This document shows positions 61,704-64,000 of a stretch of DNA of 64,000 nucleotides, in pieces. The DNA comes from Physcia stellaris. Taxonomy: Eukaryota > Ascomycota > Lecanoromycetes > Caliciales > Physciaceae. The notes beneath the pieces are model-generated. The model searched no databases. It saw only the letters and a list, made by a program, of their open reading frames with translations, and was not told the origin of the DNA. Location of the stretch: contig JABSSW010000031.1 of the NCBI GenBank assembly GCA_018902385.1, positions 124,001 to 188,000 on the forward strand, in the 5' to 3' direction. How positions within the stretch are numbered: position 1 is the stretch's first letter; each line of letters starts with the position of its first letter. Made by a program: the position numbers and the translations under genes.

Positions 61704-62483
61704 ATGTCCGTCAGCTCGACACTGAACCCAGCATTGTTCAATCCGGGCCTCTACCGCAGCATTCTTAACCTGTGGTTTAAGGACCTGCCATCTTCTGCAT
61801 CGTCAGCCACTCCACAAGCCCTCGGCCGCTGGTTTGCCGTCGGTGTCACACCTGAAGCCCGTGCTGCCTTTGACACGCAATGCTCCTCAACAGCCAAGGA
61901 CGCTCTTGTCTCAATAGGACCGGAGCGATATCCCCTACCGCAGCCCTCGAGGCTCCCTCTAGACGAGCAGACAGTGCCTAAGATTGCCGCGCCCCTCCTT
62001 GCGCAAATCACCCAGAGTCGTGATCCCGCCCCTGAAGAGACTGCTCTGGCCATGATCCTACTCCTTGATCAATTCACCCGGAACTGCTTCCGGGATAAGC
62101 AAGCCCTGATATACAATCATTATGATCGTATCTCGCGCAGTGTACTCCAAGAGATTCGAAATCACGGGTTTGATCGTCATGCGCGCTATCACGATTCGCC
62201 GGCCTGGTCTATGTGGTTCTACATGCCTCTGACGCACTCGGAAGATCCGGAGGACCATAAAAGATATATGGACATACTGTTAGATATGAGGGGAAGAATG
62301 CACGAACGGGGTGATGCGGATGCAGTCAAGTATCTCGAAACAAACATCGGTTTCGAGAGGAAGCACAATGTCATTCTGGAGAAGTTTGGAAGATATCCCC
62401 ATCGCAACGAGGTTCTGGGACGGGAGAGCACAGCTGAAGAGAGGAATTACCTGGAAAATGGAGGGGAGACGTTTGGGACGTAG
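61704..62483 (+). CDS. DUF924 family protein, 259 aa
   Basis: A single exon with the DUF924 hallmarks: VLNLWF near the start (ILNLWFKDLP), RWF, then LALAMILLLDQFTRNCFRD-type core (ETALAMILLLDQFTRNCF), the FYMPLTHSEDPEDHKR block and a C-terminal FGRYPHRNEVLGRESTAEE. The family is all-helical and widespread in bacteria and fungi; its function is not established. The frame is complete and of usual length. It is not obviously linked to its neighbours. Confidence 0.92.
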   Translation: MSVSSTLNPALFNPGLYRSILNLWFKDLPSSASSATPQALGRWFAVGVTPEARAAFDTQCSSTAKDALVSIGPERYPLPQPSRLPLDEQTVPKIAAPLLAQITQSRDPAPEETALAMILLLDQFTRNCFRDKQALIYNHYDRISRSVLQEIRNHGFDRHARYHDSPAWSMWFYMPLTHSEDPEDHKRYMDILLDMRGRMHERGDADAVKYLETNIGFERKHNVILEKFGRYPHRNEVLGRESTAEERNYLENGGETFGT

Positions 62484-62986
62484 GCTGAGAAGACATACGA
62501 GATAAGTCAAGATCGCCACGTCAGCGACAGGATCAGTGTGACTGTGTCCGATGTCGGTACGAATCAGATTACGGTCTCGTCAGACTAAGACTCCTAATAT
62601 CATCAAGAGTAAGGCCTCTTGAAGCTCGGCCTCTAATCGACTAGCCCCGCTTACATGCATTTTCCGTAAAGGGGATAACGTCTCCGATAGCTTGGGTCTC
62701 ATCGAGTCGGATGCTGCAGATACGGAACGGTGTCTGACCAGACCAATCATCGAAGTTTACATGAGTTGAGGTATGATTATTAATTCAACAAGCACATACT
62801 GCATGGGTTTGTGAGGTGAAGTCCGCACTCCGCAGACAGGTCCAGTGTTCGCTCGCAGCGGATCTTATATGAGCCCTTTCAGCAGGCTAATCATCTTCCG
62901 CGTCTTGGTTTTCTTGGATTACTTCTCAGTTCCCAGATTCAAGGACCATTCTGCAATGTGGTGTTTGTCTGACAGTGACTAATGCG
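62484..62986. other. Intergenic
   Basis: About 500 bases upstream of the right-edge gene. No other feature is recognised. Confidence 0.5.
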
Positions 62987-64000
62987 ATGTCCGTGAAACA
63001 AGCCACTTGCCTTGATACGAAGGCCCAGAGAACGCGCACGAAAGTCCCCAATAAAGGAGGTGGGGACTGGCAATTCATTAATCTTAGCAAATCGAGACCA
63101 GCGGAAGACTCAGAATACCGAAGGCTTGTTCGGGTCAATGCAGCACGAGATTCCTGGAAGAAATCCAAAAGCGAGCTCCACAGATACTACCCTAGAAAAT
63201 CAGCCTCAGATCTTTCGCCCGCGTCAAGCTTCCTGCCACGATGTCACGCTATGCTTGCCCCGATCCCACACTCAGAAGCGCTAGGGGGCCAGTCTCAGGT
63301 TTGGGACGATTGCATGTCCTTTGACGAGATCGATCATTGGCCAACCGAATGCGATCAGGTGCTAGATGATGCTCAAACTACATACACTGATCTGCCGATA
63401 TTACCAGCGTCTTCTTACGCTTCATCACCGCGACAGACCAAAGCACGTAGACTGAAACCTGCATTTGCTTCTAATTATCCGTATGAGCGCCAATCACCGA
63501 ATCCCAGACGTCGTCGTTTGTTGTTGGACAATGGTAATAGAGACCCTTTCAACGCCTATCCCGTCCATTGTGACTCTCAGAACACCCATCTATTGAGCCA
63601 CTGTAGGTATTCCCATGCACCCTCATCTGCCAACCCGTCAGTTTCACGACAGTCCCCACAATATCCTATGCTCCGGGGATAATGGCTAACCTAGAGATAT
63701 CCCGCAGTCGCCAATGTCATGGCACGCAAAGTACCTGCGGTGTATGGTAGTAAAGAGGTGGGCGTTAACCCCTTACGAACAGTTTGGATCCCCTTCGTCT
63801 TGAGTGATCCTGTCCTCTTCCAGGCCACAATCAACTTCGCTGCTGTACATCTGGACAATCTATATGGACAGCCAAACCACGTTGCGGCAGTGGCAAGAAA
63901 GGGTCGGACAATGCGGATGGTCAATGAGCAATTGAACACTGAAGCTACAATAAGCAACTCGACTATTGGCGCGGTTGGCATGCTGGTTGGGATGGCGGTA
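62987..64000 (+). CDS. Fungal transcription-factor-like protein, 5' part (runs off the edge)
   Basis: Exon 1 (62987-63606) and exon 2 (63697 onward) join in frame. The N-terminus has GDWQFINLSKSRPAEDSEYRRLVRVNAARDSWKK in consecutive parts, the FxFIN...VRxxxxRD block at the front of a large fungal family of regulator-like proteins that often lack the Zn2Cys6 finger. NRDPFNAYPVHCD precedes the intron; after it, NPLRTVWIPFVLSDPVLFQATINFAAVHLDNL and GAVGMLVGMA belong to the fungal-specific transcription factor middle region (DUF3468-like). No Zn-cluster is seen before the DWQFIN block. The true start may lie upstream, and the C-terminal half is outside the window. The alternative acceptor at 63705 would break the frame. 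Confidence 0.75.

Noticed and set aside
63691-63981. Minus-strand 96-codon frame at the right edge
   Set aside because: Shadow of exon 2 of the transcription-factor-like gene on the plus strand.
1-64000. tRNA and rRNA genes
   Set aside because: I scanned for typical cloverleaf boxes and rRNA motifs and found none I could support; a covariance-model search would be decisive.

Overview
The window looks like nuclear DNA of a filamentous ascomycete (Pezizomycotina, possibly Dothideomycetes). Genes carry short introns (about 45-100 nt, GTRNGY donors, CTNAC/CTAAT branch sites, YAG acceptors). The families are typical of such fungi: highly reducing PKS, LaeA-like methyltransferase, STAND-type N-terminal domain and Zn-cluster-type regulator. 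Gene-bearing DNA of balanced composition alternates sharply with AT-rich, repeat-packed, hypermutated DNA.

Layout. 1-2.65 kb: fossil Ty1/copia DNA. 2.66-18.1 kb: a probable polyketide locus with two paralogous cupin proteins, two short-chain dehydrogenases (all minus strand) and a divergent 13-exon HR-PKS (2398 aa, KS-AT-DH-psiMT-ER-KR-ACP); a 339-bp MITE sits in PKS intron 4. 19.5 kb: a small secreted repeat protein with Kex2-like sites. 21.9-50.5 kb: a 28.6-kb AT-rich block with two nested Ty3/gypsy fossils (A, 23682-38336; B inside it, 26368-33489), a dead Helitron, and a compact LTR element (C) with an exact 5-bp target duplication. 50.8-64 kb: a DUF6919-like protein, a 146-bp TA-flanked MITE, a 704-aa fusion of a fungal STAND N-terminal domain to a G-alpha-like GTPase, a LaeA-like methyltransferase, an AT-rich element with 228-bp direct repeats, an APH-like kinase, a secreted aldo-keto reductase, a DUF924 protein, and the start of a transcription-factor-like gene that runs off the right edge.

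The PKS, SDRs and cupins plausibly act together: the PKS builds a reduced chain, and the SDRs and cupins modify it. No release enzyme, P450, transporter or dedicated regulator is visible beside them.

The strongest unexpected signal is mutational. In the AT-rich DNA, C survives almost only before a purine and G almost only after a pyrimidine; CpC, CpT, GpG and ApG are nearly gone while CpA and CpG persist and TpA is scarce. In four pairs of terminal repeats I counted 63 differences by eye: 59 are C/T at CpC or CpT (or the complement), 4 at CpA, none at CpG. This resembles repeat-induced point mutation but with the opposite dinucleotide preference from canonical CpA-directed RIP.
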